NCBI GenBank assembly: GCA_018398805.1
Contig: JAGFBZ010002033.1
Span: 186,001 to 250,000, forward strand
Source of the DNA: Hirundichthys speculiger
Lineage: Eukaryota > Chordata > Actinopteri > Beloniformes > Exocoetidae
DNA: 64,000 nucleotides
Direction: 5' to 3'
Part shown: piece by piece, positions 1-12,600 of the stretch
How positions within the stretch are numbered: position 1 is the stretch's first letter
Layout of the letters: each line of letters begins with the position of its first letter
The notes under the pieces: model-generated
Databases searched by the model: none
Told to the model about the DNA's origin: nothing
Seen by the model: the letters and a program-made list of their open reading frames with translations, nothing else
Made by a program: the position numbers and the translations under genes

Positions 1-3000
1 GGCCAGCCCCAAGCAAAGTCAACGGGTCATTTCATCTAGGTTTTTGGATTTGGAGTTTGTCGTCATTTCAGGCACCCAAATATATGCATTCAAAAATTGG
101 GAAAAAAAAAAAAAAAAAAAGATGTCTCTTCTTCCTTTACAGAAACCGCTTTACCTGCACTTTACAGACAAATTAAAGGACCCAGCGATTCTGTGAATAG
201 CCATTACACATGACTGGTGGGCTTAATTTGCACACTGAATCTGAAACATATATTATAAACTGGTTCTATTCTTAATATTCTCATATTATAAAGACACTTA
301 TCTGGTTTAAAAAAAGGAAATAAGAATGATCTTGCAGCTTGTATCAACGAATATGCAGCTACATAAAGTTGGAGATTTACCACAACGGCGAATGCTTTTG
401 TGTGAAATTTAACAAAATATGAAACAAAAAGCTGAATAGAACTGGGAAAATGGCACCTCAATCATCACTCTGCCGTGTCAGTGCAGCCTGAATGAGGCCG
501 ACCACCAAGAAAACACACTGATAAAACCTTTATCTGCTATGCAAGAAAAAATATGGATTACAATAAGGTTCAGAGTGCCACAACATCTTAGCTCCAGGTA
601 TCAATTATTTAGCATAGCCTTTTCTACCCCTTTAATTATACATCAATGTTGCAATAACAAAGGCCAAGGACGCTCAGCGTGTTCCTGCTTACAAAGGTTG
701 TGACAATGAAACCGGATGGGGAAACTTTAGCCTTTAGGTAAGGGCCAGAGGAAGTGAAAGGCCTTCATGCTGCTTCCCCCTTGGGTCGAGCTGGTATCTA
801 TGATGTGTCCACCTAACCCACTGTGTGATCAGAGATCAAACAGTTAACTGACACGCTGGCCTATGGCTTTGTGCTTACATTATTCAACAGCTTGTTGCAA
901 CAGCCTGTTCCCTGATCTTACACACAGGGAGACAGAGCTGGTAACTCCGGGGAGGGGTGCACTGGGGACCAGCAGCCAGACAGAAAAAAAGAGATGACAG
1001 GGAGCCCAGGGGGCTGCAGGGACGAAAGACAGAGTAGAATAAGGGGTGGACCTGAGGGATGGGAGGAAAAAAAGTAAGCTGAGCGAGGAAAAAAGGAGGA
1101 CTTATTGAGATGAAAAGAGTTATTGAGAAAAGGGAAGGATGAGAAAGTGGTGAAAGACAGAGCAAGCACAGGTGGATGAAACGGGCAGAAGATGAGGTTA
1201 GCCATCCAAAGCTGCCTGTTGCCAGTGTTCTCCCTCAGGCAACCTCTAAATATGGATGTTAATCTTTGACCACAAATCTAATTTGTTAGCCTAGCTCCAC
1301 ATTTTATCTGGAACGGTAGAACAACTGCTATGATATTTTACTTCCCATCTTTTCACATCAGAAGCAGAAAAACAAATTCATGTCCCTCTTACAATGCTCG
1401 TGCTCTCGCTCTCAATGTTTGCCACCTGAATACCGTCCTGTAGCATGTTCAAACAGATAACCCCATCCACTGGCTTTATTAGACTTTTCTGAAATAGTAC
1501 CTTCTCACACACGCACACAGACACACACACAGACATAAAACAACAAAGCAAAACAACATCCATCAACTGAGCACTGAACTGACAGCAACCACATTTTGGG
1601 AGCGCCCTGTTTATAGTCCCAGACTTGTGCCGATGCTCGGTGAGCGGGCTCCTTTGTTCATTAATTGATTGGCCTCCCTGGCTGGGCCTCAGTAACTAGG
1701 TTACACAGATCCATGAAAGGAACGGGATCGCCCCCCCGGTGAAAAGCAGAGGATAGATAGAAGACTCTAGGGCTGGAATCAGAGTGTTAATATAACTAAT
1801 GGAGTGAGGACGGCAGTAAGTTTATTGAAATCCCCCCCCACCTAATTAGAGAAAAGTAGCTGATGAGGGGGAAGAAGAGCATTATGCAAGGGTGATGTCA
1901 CTGTTGCATGTACTGAAAGGACGATGGTGAAGAAAGGTGAGGTGGCAGAGGGAATGTTCACTGTCCAGCTGTCGCAGCTTGTCCTCAAAGTCACACGAAC
2001 GTTTTGCATCCCATAATTTTCATCTGTCACGTCACTCTGCAAAGCTAGTGAGGCTTCTTAAAACAATGGAAGCAGTTTAAAGAGCGTGCAGAGGAGGCCA
2101 CGAGGTGCTTTTGGACCTCAGAAACCTTTTCATTGTTTGAATGACTACAAGAACCCCCCCCCCTTTCCTTTTTTTGTGTAAACTAGTTTCACCTCAGAAT
2201 AGGAGCTTTGCACTGATATAACTAAATAGGGATGGCTTAAAATATAGAAGAGCAACACCAAAACAAAACCTGCCATAACAAAACAAACATTTCTTTACAT
2301 TGAATTATAAAATGAAACAAAAGAATTAGCCAAAGTGTTCAATCCAGGGTCTATTGAGCCAAAATATGGCAAGAGACATCGCCACATGAGTTTTGGTGGT
2401 CTCGCTGTTACGTACTTGAAGCAATTCATAAACAGACATTTGTTCTAAATGAGGAACCAGCCCAGACTGGATGTGTTGCGGTACTTTGATAAATCCACAG
2501 ATGATATAAAAAGGTGTTATTGAGGTGTTGTTGCTGCTTATAGATTATAGTTCTGCAAAGTCTGATCTTTGAAACAGCATGCTTCAGGAAAGACTGGCCT
2601 GTTGTGATGTCAGTATGCAATTTGAGTCTCACATTATCTGTTTAACAGCACTGTATGTTTGCCATTTGTGACCTAATGGATCATATAACTACTGTATAAA
2701 CATAAAGACCATATTCTCTGTGGCTGGCGATGTGCTCCTGATGGACTATGTTCACAGCTGATTTCAGAACACAAGGAGAAAATAAACACTAGATAAACCA
2801 GAAATTACCTCTGTCTTTATTCTCAACAGTTGCATTACTGTAGCAGAAAATCACTTACTACACTAAAACAAACATGCAATACCGACATACAGAACTCTCT
2901 GTATGAAACAGGATGGACTAAATGAACATATCAAGTTGCTGTAAGAGAAAATTGAAAATTGTGTTTTCTCTACACATGGCGAGGAACTCTGGAGATGACA

Positions 3001-6000
3001 CGTTGGACTGTGTTTTTGGCTGTACTGTTGCAGCCTGTATCATTACACACATGAGGTGAACCACCGCATGGCGTGTGACTCGGACAGTATCTGCTATATC
3101 TGACACGGGTCGGCTGGTCATGGTCAAGCCAAAGGCTGAAAAACAGTCTTTTGCAATCATCGGCCAGTTGAGTATTCCATCTCTAAAAAGTTTTTCAAAC
3201 ATCAGTGTTTAGAAATTTAAACAGAAATGGATCTGAAGACCATAACTGGTGGATTACATTTCCATAATGCACAGTTAGTTTTTAAATCAACATAAGGCAA
3301 TTTATAAAAGTATGAATTCATAATAATAAAATATGATTTCTGTGGCATAGGTTAAGTTCATGACTAGTTCTTTTATTTTCAATATGTGTATGTCAAAAGC
3401 AGTCAAAGAAAAGAAAACACATGCGTGCGCACGCACACACACACATGCTAGGTTGAAAATAGGCCTACAAAGGAAAGGGCATGTTTCTTTTCCCCATTGG
3501 ATTAAAAGATGCAATAAATTTTGGTGGCTGAAATTGGATACTTTCTTATGCAAATAAATGAACGCTTAGTGAAATGAAAGCGCCACCATAAACCCAATTT
3601 AGATTTAAAGAGATGTGATAACCTCTTTACAAACAGTAAATGTTTTCCCCCAGCCCTATAACTCCTCCAGTAACGGAGATAGAAACATGCTGTGCCCTTC
3701 CCGTCTGTCGAGGAGCCAGCAGCTGAAGCAACCGAGGGCCTGCATCTGCCCCCAAATCCTGAGACGATACAAGTTTCCATCATACAATTTATCCCTCAGG
3801 TGACAGGGCTGAGCTCCATCCACTGACACTGATGAGCGCAGGCAGTCGGGGAGCTTCGCTCAGATGGATGAATATGGTCAGTGTGGGTGCTGATGGCGGT
3901 CAGTGTTGGGGATGAGTGGTGTCGATGTCATCGGGAATGAGTTGGAATCTAAAATAAAATCAAACCAGGCCTAAGGCACTAAAAAAAAAAAAAAAACAAA
4001 AGCCTATCAGAGTATGACTTTGCAGAAAATTTTGCAGGCATAGTACTTCTCAACCCAAGTCGGGTGTGACAGCTCACAACATGATATTAATACACGATTG
4101 GATCGACCCACCCCTGGGCGATAGTCATAACGCATTAAGAACTCCAGCAAGGCTGAAGACCCTGAGCAATAGAACATTTGACTACTTCTCACAAGAGATG
4201 ACTTCCAGGTCGCATGAGGGCAGTGAAGCCGATATGAGGTTAATATCACTGTTACTGGTAGCCAGAGGGGAAGCGAAAGAAGATAAAGAGAGAAGATGAA
4301 AAATAAAAAGCTAAGAATTTTAACTTGTATCCCTCTGAACTACGAATTACTGATCGGCAAAATACAAAGAAAATGCAGTCTTACTCCTCCAAACAGCTTC
4401 TCTGATGATGTTGTCTTTAAAACCTTTATCATTAATTCATTACATCTGATTTCCCAGCAGTGAGGCTTAAAGGCTTCTCTTCAATCAAACCGAGAGCCAG
4501 ACACGTCATGCCCAAATCCGTCAAAGCTACAAACAACTTTTCTTGAGTCCAGAATGAAGGCAAAAAATAGAATTATTATATCAGAAAGTCAGCTATGAAT
4601 TCAACTTCAAATTACTTCTTGAATTTCAGACTTTTCAAACTGATTTGCTGAGAAGGTAACACATCAGGTGGTAATACGTGCTGAAGCTGTGCCACTGTGT
4701 TACCTCTCAGAAAGTAAATGTCTTCACTGAGCAGCTCAACATTCACAGCACACTGCACATACTCAAGGCCAAAATTTTAAATAACTTTTATTAACCACTG
4801 AAATCAATTTTAAAAAATGACTGAGGGTGGTTGTGCCTTTCTCTTTGGAGTACTTTTTGATCAATGTCACTCCGCTCCCCTTATTGTACGCAAATTTAAT
4901 TAGCAGTGTTGCATCTTGTGATGGCTCCGGCATTTCCTCTCACCGGGAAGATTAACCACCATCACACTGACATCAGCCTCTACATCAACACAATTAGGTG
5001 ACGAGTGAAATGTGAGGCATGTCCTCAGATCCCCCAAGCTTCATTAGGGCATGCAAAAAGACAACCTGATGACAGAAAGTCTGCCTTGTCTGCAGGTTTG
5101 GGAGGCACATGAGCAGGTGTACTTCACAACCCTGTCACCGCTGGATGTGGGTAAAGCTTGTCCTACCTGATGCAATGTGACCAGGATTATTGTTGGCATC
5201 AGAGCTCAAAGGCATCTTCACGCTAAACACAGCTCCTGGCATTTTCATTTGGCTTGACGTTGATTACGGCTCAGTGGTATCCGGTTGGCTTCTCATGATT
5301 AAAATGCTCTCATGAGTTTAAAAAGGAAGGATGAAAGCCAGCTCTACGCACAGCTAACAAGACAGGAAACAACATTCAGTGTCAAAGACCCACTGATTGC
5401 AATTCTGCAATCTTCTTGGTCAGTTAAGATGTCCAGTTCCCTTAAAGGCCAAATCTTTTCAATTTTGGAATATTGGCATAAAGTAACTAATCAACCAATG
5501 AAACCAATCATGCTGCAGGTTGTGTGATGTACTTGATGTACTTTAATTTTAGCCTCTTACCCTTTTGTTGGCTTCATGACATTGGGTATGTACAGTAAGG
5601 TGACAGTGTTTAAACTACTGAATTAAGTTTGTTGGACCAAAGGTTTTGTTTACTGTCCTTTACAAGCTGCACAGATGGCTATATTTGGGTATTCTGTACT
5701 CACGGTGAAATACTTCCACATCAAAGACATGCTTCCTGGTAACTGCACCATCATGATGTTCTCACTGACTGTTCTTGGTACTTTATGCTTTTGCATATTG
5801 TGTATTTGTAGAATGAAAAAAATAAATGAATAACATAACCAGTTTATCACCGGTTGATCACTTATCAGAATCAAGCAACCAAAAATCTCCAACCACAACC
5901 TAATTAAATCGTTCATCTATGGTATGTTACTTTCTCAGGGTGAAATGGGACGGATAAAAAACATGAAAAATGTGTCATTCTTCTGTGCTTGAGAACTCAT

Positions 6001-6193
6001 TTGGGGGTTGAGATGACCAACTCAAACTGACATGACACTGATGCGTTCTTTGAGGACAGTCTAGCTGTGAAAATACATCCCTCAGTCAGCTGTTCAGATT
6101 TGCTGGGGCCTGCTCCATCACAATGCTGAATCTTAGCAGAGCTAACTAGCTTTCCCAGCTATATTTGGTGACATCATGGAGCATATTTTATAC
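1..6193. other. Non-coding stretch, no gene recognised
   Basis: I see no exon with both a protein-like translation and splice sites. Open frames here are short and unlike known proteins. Visible structure is limited to simple sequence: an A-tract near 102-120, a CA/GT-rich patch near 3430-3455, a C-tract near 2154-2163 and another A-tract near 3981-3995. Transposon debris is scarce compared with the region right of 22 kb. It could be intronic sequence of a minus-strand gene starting at the 20 kb CpG-rich block, but that is inference. Confidence 0.45.
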
Positions 6194-6201
6194 CTCGTAA
6201 C
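6194..6201. repeat. Target-site duplication, left copy (CTCGTAAC)
   Basis: Eight bases identical to positions 7611-7618, directly abutting the left end of the hAT-type element. Confidence 0.88.
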
Positions 6202-7610
6202 CAGAGGCGGCTGGCCCATAGGGGGCGCTGGGGCGCCGCCCCACCAGCTGTGGAGGGGAAAAACATTTATTCTATTTTATTTTTATTTATTTTTTTGATC
6301 AGCATCAGATTAATTGATAGTATGTGTGTGCCTACATGCGATTTAAATAATTTAAACAACATTTCCACCAACTGACACTCATTAAACAGTGAATTTCCAC
6401 CGACCTACAGTGTGTCATTCTCTCACGGAGCGCTCGGCAAAGCGCCCCTGACCTGCAGCTAAATAGCCAATCCGGCTATGGTTGCTAGGTAAAAATGATT
6501 GATAATTGGCCTATCAACGTCACCAAATTTAATGCCGATGGGGCGCTGGAAATGTCGCCCCAACAGCTACGTAAAATGCGTGAAGGTTTATGAGCTAGAG
6601 CTACGTGAAGGGCCAGCGGTAGTTTTATTTCGTAGAGCGACTCCCAGACTCTGTCCTACGTCGGGAGAAAAAAAAATACGGCGACGAGGAAGAGAGATGG
6701 CGACAACTGGAGTTCAAGAGCAGCTTCGGTGAAATCATTATTAATGTTCCCTTTTGTGAGACGGACGACGGAGAAAAAACTTCTCGTTAAGAAGCTGGGA
6801 CCCGACAAGCCTGAAATTAACATTTTCCAGTAAACGAAGGAGAAAGGTAAATCATACAAACTGAGTTTTTGTCAGAGTTGGTTAAACCCTGAGACGTGGC
6901 TGGCAGGTTGTGGAGCAGCTAATGTACTTTTCTGTTTCCCCTGTATCCTCTTCAGAAGTGACAGATGTGATTGGACTTGGACAAAGACTGGACTAACTGA
7001 CTTAAAGCACCTCTGAACGGTTCAAAAAACATGAGAGATCCAAAGTCACATGGAAAACTGCGTAAAGCTAGTTGTGCTCGGAAAGATTAGCATAGCAACG
7101 CAGCCAGATGATGGGCACCACATTACTGAAAGAAGGCACAATGAAGAGGTAGATAAAAACCGTAATATTGTACCATAAAAATATGTCCAAGATAATCAAT
7201 TGTGTTAAATTTTGTGGTGCTTTTGAATAAGCAATGTGGGGACATAATGTCAGCTAGTCCTGGTACTGAGGTACATTGATGGACCCAACAATATACAGGA
7301 GCGGTTCTATTGATTCATCAAGCTACCCAATAGCTGTGCGGATTCAACAGCTGGTGTCTTATTGGAGAGGCTGCACTGCATCCTTCCGGAGGGACAATTT
7401 ACCCCTTGATTGTATAGTATTTGATAGCATAAAGTCTAATATAGCTGTAAATTGTTACTTCTTATTTGAAACTGGAAACTGAAATTAAATTATTATTGTG
7501 GACCTGTTGTCATTTTCCGACTGTTCATTTTAATGCTTATGCTAGATTAGGCAGGGAAAAATGTTGGCACACCAGCCCCACCAAGATTTTTTTTTCACCA
7601 GCCGCCACTG
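6202..7610. mobile_element. Non-autonomous hAT-type DNA transposon
   Basis: The element is bounded by inverted ends, CAGAGGCGGCTGG on the left and CCAGCCGCCACTG on the right (12 of 13 positions pair). It is flanked by an exact 8-bp direct repeat, CTCGTAAC, at 6194-6201 and 7611-7618. An 8-bp target duplication with CAG...CTG ends is the hAT superfamily signature. The 1409-bp interior has only short open frames and no transposase I can recognise, so the copy must have been moved by a transposase made elsewhere. A perfect duplication and nearly intact ends suggest a fairly recent insertion. Confidence 0.88.
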
Positions 7611-7618
7611 CTCGTAAC
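7611..7618. repeat. Target-site duplication, right copy (CTCGTAAC)
   Basis: Eight bases identical to positions 6194-6201, directly abutting the right end of the hAT-type element. Confidence 0.88.
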
Positions 7619-9426
7619 TGTAAAGCACAAATGTGTAACACTGATTTCCAACCAAGCACAATGGCCAACTGCTTGTACCGTTTCCAATGTATATTCTGAC
7701 CAAAGCATGACAGATACATTTAATTATTAATACAAGTAACTGCATCAACTTTTGAAAAAGTATTTAACACAATAATAATATAATTCAATCTCCTTTATAG
7801 ATGATGAACAACAAAATTAGATGATCCACCATTACTGGTCACCCTTCACAGGGTAGTGATGGGCTTTGAAGTTTATAACAAACTGGTAATTGCCAAGTCA
7901 GTTTTTTATGTGTCTTCTAAGGCCTTCATGAGTTTTTCAAGGAGGCTAAAACTCAAAAGTCGAGGCAGAGAAAAATGACTGCAGTCTGACATGAAGCCTG
8001 CTGAAGACAATCCTTTGTTTGAAATTGTTTCCAGATGCTCAGTGCTGTTGGATATTCTGGTCATAATTTGTCATTCTTCTCAGTCTTTGGCCTTCTTACT
8101 GGTACTCAACGAAGCCATGCATCCTCAATGAGCAAGTGAACTTCTGCGACCTCTGGGTCGGTTTGTCTTTTCTCTTGTTACATAAAATAAAATTCTGACA
8201 GTAATAACAAGATCTTACTGTATTCAGGGAACAGAACAATGCTCTAAAGCAAATGTAAGAGCAAAAAAAAAAAAAAAAAAAGATCTGCACACATTACTTA
8301 TACAAAAAAAATATTTTTACACAGAGACTGAATCCAAGACCAGCACCTCCTGAGTTCTTCCTGATTTAATACCTGGTTAATTACATACATGCTTAATAAT
8401 CAAAAGATGAGCTTCGTTACCAATCAAATCAAATGATTAAACCTCTATATGCAGAATTAAACTCAAGAAAAATTCAATAATGACGAGACAGCAACTGAGT
8501 CTGACCCACACCTGATACATCTTGGTTACAGGATGCAGACCTGGAGTCAAAAATACAACCATATACGAGAGGGTATAAGAGCAAGTCATGGTTTTATTTT
8601 TGTTGCAGTCACAGCAGAAAAAAAACAATGCCAGTGCAACTGGAGACGATACGTTACACCATTAGATCAATGCCGTCAAGACAGGAATTTGTTGCTCTCA
8701 TTCTACCGATGTGGGGAAATCGACAACGACAAACACCAACGGTATACTCGTATGTCCTCCGCCATCACACCACAAACAGCAAGCCTGTACCTGCAACTGC
8801 TGCACTGGCCAACACTAGTGCCTCTAGTGTCCAAGAGAATATCGCATATCATGTATGTGTCGCATATTTTCCCCAGCACATGCACAATGCAGTCCTGTAG
8901 AACGCAAGATTCGCATGATAGCCATGATGGGTTCACAAACAGCAACTATATTCCAGGCCTCGTGCATTTCTCTGACGGACAGGCTGGTGTTGCCATTGAT
9001 GATTTAAGACATATAGTGAACTGATGAATCCTGATGAACAAGACCATCCACAATCATGCCTGGGTCACAGTCATTTTTTTGACAAACATTTGTCAAAGCC
9101 TAATGTATTTGTGGCACTTTTACCATGATTTATGAACTTCTCACATCTAAAGTGGGTCGAATCTGACACAAAAGTCATATTTATAGTAACGTCCATTCCA
9201 CAGCCCCTGAAATGAATGAAGTACACTGTCATTTTTATAACGAAACCACGCAGACTCTTTCAGCCACTCTCACTTTTTCAGCATCTACTTTTGCAGTTAC
9301 TATTCATATACAGTATTACTTTACTAATTCCTAGATGAAATGGGCTACTATCCTATGATTCAAAGGTGGTTTTAACTCTAAATAATGCATTTTGGGTTTT
9401 TTTTTTAGGCTAAGACAGAAATGTTT
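7619..9426. other. Non-coding stretch, no gene recognised
   Basis: Nothing gene-like is supported. There is an A-tract at about 8263-8281. A 163-codon open frame on the plus strand at 8533-9024 lacks recognisable protein features and is treated as chance. Confidence 0.4.
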
Positions 9427-9606
9427 GGGCCGCCCGGTGGGACAGTGGTTGGGGCAGGCGGCCCGTATACAGAGGCTACAGTCCTCGTGCAGCTGGTCAC
9501 GGGTTCAACTCCCGGCCCGGATGACCCTTTGCCACATGTCTTCCCCGTTCTCTCTGCCCCGTTTCCTGTCTCTCCTTCACTGTCAAATAAAGGCCACTAG
9601 TGCCAA
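9427..9606 (+). repeat. tRNA-derived SINE
   Basis: The unit starts GGGCCGCCCGGTGGGAC and carries a tRNA-like internal RNA polymerase III promoter: an A-box-like segment around GTGGTTGGGGC (9434-9450) and a B box GGTTCAACTCC at about 9502-9512. A non-tRNA body follows, ending in AATAAAGGCC and a short A-run. The body matches, in reverse complement, a diverged piece at 28308-28420, which shows it is interspersed. The SINE family name is not assigned. Confidence 0.75.
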
Positions 9607-12600
9607 AAAATTTAATGTCACATGTTTTAGCTTTCTTTGGAGACTAAGATTATACATGTAGCCTTGTAGGTGTGAAGATATACTCCGTTTATTTTGGGTA
9701 AGTCATTTCAAAACCTTGTGATGATGAGGCAAAATTACATTATTGTTTTGTCTTCTCTTTTCTTTTTTTAAAATCAACTTCAATACACACCTTTCTGCTA
9801 TCCATTTCCTGTAAAACAATAGTCTCCTCATTCCCGTTAGAGCAGGGAACTGAGGAAGTAAATGACCTGGATTACTGACTTTATCTTTATCAAATTTTAT
9901 TTTAAAGGCTGGTGATCTTTTAAAAAAAGCCTTGTTGCAGCCACAGTGTATTATCTTTTTTATGGATATCTTTTTGATACCTAAATATATTTGACAATAA
10001 GCTTCAAAGTCCAATCAGTTGATTCCTCTATAAATGAATCTGTGTGGTCTCTTTAAATTGTTTTTTCAGCAAAGCGATACAAAATGATGCAAAAGGGAAA
10101 AAAGCAAAGTCTCACTATGTACAATGTAAACAAAAACTGGATCAGCCATCAAAAGTTGTTGTTGCTGGACCCTTTAGGGATGTTTTCATTTAGACCTTAA
10201 GACTACCTTAAGGCTCCTCGCTGGGAAAACTCTCTTACTAAATGAAGAGCAGGCACAGACAGGAAGACAGAGATATCCTTATGATCAGATATGATGTCAA
10301 CTGACAGAGCACACAGCAGATATTTACAGCTGTCTGGAAACATCTGCAGACTCATGGAGGATTTCCAGGCCGGCCGGATAAACAATATGCTCACTAGCAT
10401 CTTATAGCTCTTTTGGCTGCATATATTAAGGTAGCAGTGGTAATTTGCTTGTGGATGAAAGAAAGCTGAGCAATGAATGCTAAATCCGTGGAAAGTGGCT
10501 ACACATTACAGAAAAAAGGGAAAAAAAGAAAACTTTGTTTGTAGAGAAGTAGAGCATTAAAGACCCAAGACCCAACATAAAAACAAAAACAAATGTGCTG
10601 CTAATTGAGATACTCAGTTCAAAGGACTGCTTCAGTGCCAGCTCAACCAGCAAGTTCAATAATGCACAACAGAAGAAAAAAAAAAGAAGAAGAGATGAGA
10701 TGTGCCATTGAACAGAGGCAACAAAAACAGAGCGGAGAAGAAAACATGCAAACTGGGAAACAAGAGAGCTAGAAGAGAGAAAGTCCAACAAAAGATAGTC
10801 GGAACACAGTGGTGCCGAGCACAACACACCAGAACAGGCTGTAATTGTGTTGTGCAGGACTGACCCCAGCGCATCCCAGCAGGCACTGCATGATGAATGG
10901 GCCTGGCTATGACTACATCTTACCCCCCAACTCCACCCCCCCACCCCCCCACATGCTCCTTTCTCTCCCTCTCTTCTCTGTCACCACTATTAGCCCTCCT
11001 TCTGTCCCTCCCTTCTTCTCCCCTCCTCGCCCCAAAAGCCACACTCTATTCAGCTGCTGCCATCCCACAAGATTAATTTGCATTCAGGGCACTTAGTTCT
11101 CGTATTGTGCTCTGACACAATGACATATTACAATGCACTGCACACCTATTAAACATATAGTCTCGCCCGAGGTACAATGCTTTTTTTTGGTGAGATGTTA
11201 TGATGGAGTACAAATATGTGGAAGAAGAAGCATGGGGTACAGCTTGACTGGTAACGAACACAAAGTCTGACACACAAGTCACAGCAGAATCATTACAGGA
11301 ACAGTTAGATAACCTCGATTAATGATTTACTAGAGCCAAACTAATAAAGTGGGTCAGACTGTGCTGGCAGTATTAGCAAGAGCAGAGAGACCTTCAGGTT
11401 GGGATGTGTGCGAAGAGCAGCAGCAGAGAGATAGAGCTGGTAAAAGAAAATTAAAGAGGGAGAAAAAAAAACACAGCAATAGAGGTGTTGGTGTTACTCC
11501 ACTCAAGAGCCTGAGGAAAGAGACAGTAATACATGGGAAACTGGCTTTTTCCACTAGCCTTCTTCACTCCCATTCTTCTGCTACTGTTCCATCACGCCAT
11601 AGCATAGTCTGTGGGGAGCAGAAAGAAAAAAAGAGTGGGAGACCAAATTTAATTTGCCACACTCTCTCAAAATATAACCCAACATACCTAGGGGGCAAAA
11701 AAAAAATGGATTCCGAAATGTAAAAAGATGAATGAAATAAAGAAATAAAACAGGGCATTGAGGAGAAGGCATCAGAGACAATAGCACAGAGGGTGGCTGA
11801 GAGAATTAGAGCAGCATTTGAGGGGGAGCGGGGGGGGAGAGTAAGGACTGTGAAGACTGTAATGAAGACCAGATATTAACTGTGTAGTTATCATAAACCC
11901 GCTATGAGGCCTGACCATCTGGGCAGGACACAGGCTTACTCAAACAATCAAATGAGATTGGTGGAGAGTAGCTCCTACAGCTAGTAGGACGTAGCTGAGG
12001 GGTGGCTGAGGGGTCAGCAACCCATTACCTCACCCTGTTGCACTCCCCGGGGAGGTGCAGTATGGAGTTGTCTTGGCAGTGTGCGTGTTCTCCTCAAACC
12101 CCAAAGCGCACCTTTGGGCTATTACCCAACAAAGGAGAGCTTAGAGGAGTGACGTCAGCGCAGAAGCTTCTGTAAGGGAGGAAAGTGGGAGGCAAGGCTG
12201 TGGACAATAGAGACGGGAGGTTGTGGATTATGGAGGAGTCACATTACTCCCCTCCAGCTCTTCTTTACCTGTCACATGAACACTTTGAGGACTCAACAGC
12301 AAAGCCAGAGCCTCGCCAACTTCAAATAGCTCCTTTACTGTGGTAGATCAGAGGCAACGGGGGGATAAAAGACAGAAGAAAAGAATGAGAAGTCTAAAAC
12401 GCACAAGGCCTGCTCACTGTACAGCCACAACGCTGTGTTGTGGGATGTTATGATGAATTTCATTATCAGATTCTTGACTCATGCTCAGCACATACAGCTG
12501 AACAGAAAAAAAAAAAAAAAAAGGAAGGAAGGAAAAAAGTGGGACTCACCCTAACCTATTGAGAGCTGATGAGCTTGGGTCCGGCTACAGCAGAGAGTTG

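Noticed and set aside
8533..9024. 163-codon plus-strand open frame
   Set aside because: No domain, no family resemblance, no splice or promoter context, and overlapping frames of similar quality on the other strand.
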